From NCBI GenBank assembly GCA_030706605.1, contig JAUZOE010000037.1, forward strand, positions 1-43,377: 43,377 nucleotides of DNA, read 5' to 3'. The notes beneath the pieces were generated by a model. The model made no database searches. It worked only from the letters and a program-made list of their open reading frames with translations, and was not told the origin of the DNA. Numbering within the stretch: the stretch's first letter is position 1; each line of letters starts with the position of its first letter. The stretch is from Bacteroidota bacterium. Lineage in GTDB: Bacteria; Bacteroidota; Bacteroidia; Chitinophagales; Chitinophagaceae. Made by a program: the position numbers and the translations under genes. Positions 43,244 through 43,377 of this stretch are shown piece after piece.

Positions 43244-43377
43244 ACCCAAGTTGCTAATTAAAAAGGACATCGATAAAGAATAATTTTGAGTTACGACACT
43301 TAAAAAATCTTTACCGATGCTTAATGAAGATAAAATTATAGCAATTTTCTGTTTAGTGGATGATCTGCTAAAAGGAA
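43244..43377 (+). mobile_element. Left end of an IS982-type insertion sequence (runs off window)
   Basis: The transposase start at 43317 implies an IS whose left end lies a short way upstream. The likely terminal repeat begins near 43244 with ACCCAAGTTGCTAATTAAA, and a second sign is the change in base composition there. The exact end cannot be proved because the right terminal repeat is outside the window. Confidence 0.45.
43317..43377 (+). CDS. IS982-family transposase, N-terminal fragment
   Basis: The 20 codons visible read MLNEDKIIAIFCLVDDLLKG, which matches the conserved start of IS982-family transposases (D-K-I-x-x-I-F-C-L-x-D-D). The gene continues past the end of the window, so integrity is unknown. 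Confidence 0.65.
   Translation, partial: MLNEDKIIAIFCLVDDLLKG

Overview
The window is chromosomal DNA from a member of the Bacteroidota, most likely a soil or aquatic Chitinophagaceae-type bacterium. The evidence is AT-rich intergenic DNA, TAnnTTTG promoter boxes, no Shine-Dalgarno-led starts, and lineage-typical families: GLPGLI protein, DUF5687 ABC partner, DUF3078 protein, Bacteroidota-type OMP_b-brl barrel protein, a BlaI plus M56 pair, and a three-gene sdhCAB complex. No tRNA, rRNA or CRISPR array was recognised.

Bases 1-11.8 kb hold a thioredoxin-like exported protein and then a minus-strand block for carbohydrate breakdown: a lipoprotein sulfatase whose last 27 codons are cut off by an in-frame TAG, a GDSL/SGNH esterase, a GH43-like beta-propeller lipoprotein, a six-hairpin (alpha/alpha barrel) glycosidase-like protein and a GH106 alpha-L-rhamnosidase. 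Together they suggest use of a sulfated or acylated rhamnose-containing glycan. No SusC/SusD pair lies in the window. A secreted FAD oxidoreductase and a lipoprotein cytochrome c at 31.1-33.4 kb appear to belong with this set, because both of them and the sulfatase are preceded by copies of one repeated element carrying an almost perfect 20-bp palindrome. This shared upstream element is the most interesting signal here.

Bases 11.8-15.5 kb are rearranged DNA. Two broken copies of one NADPH-dependent FMN reductase gene, one truncated and one frameshifted, flank a BlaI-type repressor and an M56 (BlaR1-like) membrane protease. The BlaI promoter has a dyad lying exactly on its -7 box, and the protease ends in 19-residue tandem repeats. 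Three strong stem-loops follow the operon.

Bases 15.5-30.9 kb carry general envelope and physiology genes: a 1158-residue outer-membrane barrel protein, a Cys-rich Crp/Fnr regulator divergent from a ClC channel with CBS domains (an FNR-like dyad sits between them), an ABC ATPase with a DUF5687 membrane partner, a small barrel protein, a large OMP_b-brl protein in an operon with a GLPGLI protein, a sterol-desaturase-family hydroxylase and a small exported beta protein.

Bases 33.7-43.4 kb carry a cyclophilin, a DUF937-like protein, a DUF3078 protein with a disturbed start, a barrel protein, a small charged exported protein followed by a clear terminator, a DUF4272 protein, the sdhCAB operon with its own promoter box, an acidic protein of unknown function and the start of an IS982-type transposase that runs off the window.
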